This document shows positions 63,260 to 64,000 of a stretch of 64,000 nt of DNA, in pieces. The notes under the pieces were generated by a model, which saw only the letters and a program-made list of their open reading frames with translations, made no database searches and had not been told where the DNA came from. Source of the DNA: Salipiger abyssi (lineage in GTDB: Bacteria > Pseudomonadota > Alphaproteobacteria > Rhodobacterales > Rhodobacteraceae); NCBI RefSeq assembly GCF_001975705.1, contig NZ_CP015093.1, forward strand, positions 496,001-560,000, given 5' to 3'. Every line of letters begins with the position of its first letter. Within the stretch, counting starts at the first letter, position 1. The position numbers were made by a program, and so were the translations under genes.

Positions 63260-64000
63260 TCAGAGCTGATCCACCCGCATCAGCCGCTGCGCCAGCACCT
63301 GCACCTCGTCGAGCCAGCGTGTCACCAGCTTCGGATCCGACGGCGCCGCAGACACACCCGGCGCGATCTCGCGGTTCAGCACCGCCTCGACCGCCAGCGA
63401 CACCGGCACCGAGACCAGCCGCCCCATGGCATTGCCGCGCGCATCGCCCCAGGCATCCATCACCCAGGTCTTGTGCCAGACCGGCACACCGTCCTTCTCC
63501 GCCTTCAGCGAGACGCAGAGCACCACCCGGTCGGGTTCCCCCTCCTCATAGGCGTTGGCCTCCAGGAGCTCGCCCGCCAGCTTCGCCAGCGCCGCGTCAT
63601 CCGCCGTCTCGACCGTCTCGAAGACATCCTTCCACGCCTCCGCCCAGCCATTGAGCCGCAGCGTGCCGCGCACGAACTCCTTCACCTTCCAGCTAGGCTC
63701 GAACCCGTATTGCGCCATGAAGGGCAGCGAGTCGCGGTTGGGATAGACCTCGAAGCTCTCCGGCGGGTCGAGCGGCGCATCGTAGCGCCCCAGCGCCTCC
63801 CAGGGGCGCGACACCTCCAGCTCCGAGAAATGCCGGATCGAGCGCGACGGCGAACGCAGCGCCTTCAGCACGCCGACCGGCGCCCAGGAGAATTTGTAGC
63901 GAAACGCGTTGGCCTGTTTCGGCACGCCGCCGCAATAGCTCACGAAGCTCAGCGCGTTCTCTGCGTCGAAAGCCTCCGACTCGCGATAGGCGCGCACCAG
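63260..64000 (-). CDS. Saccharopine dehydrogenase-like protein (partial)
   Basis: The C-terminal 246 or so residues of a gene that runs off the right edge. SFVSYCGGVPKQAN with the middle FRYKFSWAPVGVLKAL is typical of the saccharopine dehydrogenase (L-glutamate-forming) family, NADP-dependent enzymes of lysine metabolism. The N-terminal nucleotide fold is outside the window. It converges on the cox operon. Confidence 0.85.
   Translation of the reverse strand: MVRAYRESEAFDAENALSFVSYCGGVPKQANAFRYKFSWAPVGVLKALRSPSRSIRHFSELEVSRPWEALGRYDAPLDPPESFEVYPNRDSLPFMAQYGFEPSWKVKEFVRGTLRLNGWAEAWKDVFETVETADDAALAKLAGELLEANAYEEGEPDRVVLCVSLKAEKDGVPVWHKTWVMDAWGDARGNAMGRLVSVPVSLAVEAVLNREIAPGVSAAPSDPKLVTRWLDEVQVLAQRLMRVDQL

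Noticed and set aside
1..64000. Mobile elements, prophage, CRISPR array, defence island, tRNA or rRNA genes
   Set aside because: I saw no transposase, integrase, Cas, toxin or restriction gene, no spacer-like repeat array and no tRNA-like clover pattern; the lone HNH protein belongs to a conserved non-restriction family.

Overview
The window is GC-rich chromosomal DNA from an alphaproteobacterium, most likely a Rhodobacteraceae/Roseobacter-group member. This rests on the gene order ftsZ-lpxC-bamD-recN, a DUF2484 gene beside murB, the long-linker FtsZ, the ctaC-ctaB-ctaG-ctaE oxidase operon behind tldD, the phaZ/phaC locus, and intergenic repeat families typical of these genomes. It looks like core chromosome: I see no prophage, insertion sequence, CRISPR array, tRNA or rRNA.

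Layout. 1-3613 (+): the end of an imuB-like gene and dnaE2, a translesion mutagenesis cassette. 3950-7535 (-): recN, bamD, lpxC. 7767-31332 (-): the division and cell wall (dcw) cluster, read from right to left as mraZ, rsmH, ftsL, ftsI, murE, murF, mraY, murD, [two + strand genes], ftsW, murG, murC, [amino-acid permease, DUF2484], murB, ddl, ftsQ, ftsA, ftsZ. 31333-32258: a long divergent regulatory region with arrays of TGGGN decamer repeats. 32259-39876 (+): HNH endonuclease, KDO transferase, DUF1178, SDR, SnoaL-like protein, lysC, ptsP, VOC protein. 40174-41462 (-): EcsC-like protein and a GNAT acetyltransferase that seems to start at CTG. 41540-46260: flavin reductase, SulP transporter, and an adenine salvage set (mtnP, LysE-type exporter, apt). 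46485-52545: the polyhydroxybutyrate (PHB) locus phaZ<->phaC-phaP1-[candidate sRNA]-phaP2 facing scoB/scoA. 52659-57985 (-): L,D-transpeptidase, topA, dprA, a membrane protein. 57966-63072: tldD (-) and, divergently, coxB-ctaB-small ORF-ctaG-coxC (+) with a perfect FNR box between them. 63260-64000 (-): the 3' part of a saccharopine dehydrogenase-like gene.

How the genes fit together. MurB-G, MraY, Ddl and FtsW/I/L/Q/A/Z make and place septal peptidoglycan. LpxC, BamD and KdtA add outer-membrane lipid A and protein assembly. PhaC makes PHB, phasins coat the granules, PhaZ degrades them, and ScoAB can activate the released acetoacetate. MtnP releases adenine from methylthioadenosine and Apt recycles it. 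The cox operon encodes aa3-type oxidase subunits II and III and assembly factors.

The observations I rate highest are two tandem hairpins with CTCCTCCC loops plus a terminator just behind phaP1 (an anti-Shine-Dalgarno sRNA candidate), a six-cluster array of putative MraZ operators upstream of mraZ, CTGC-N3-GCAG boxes before both phasin genes, and GTAG-type REP doublets.
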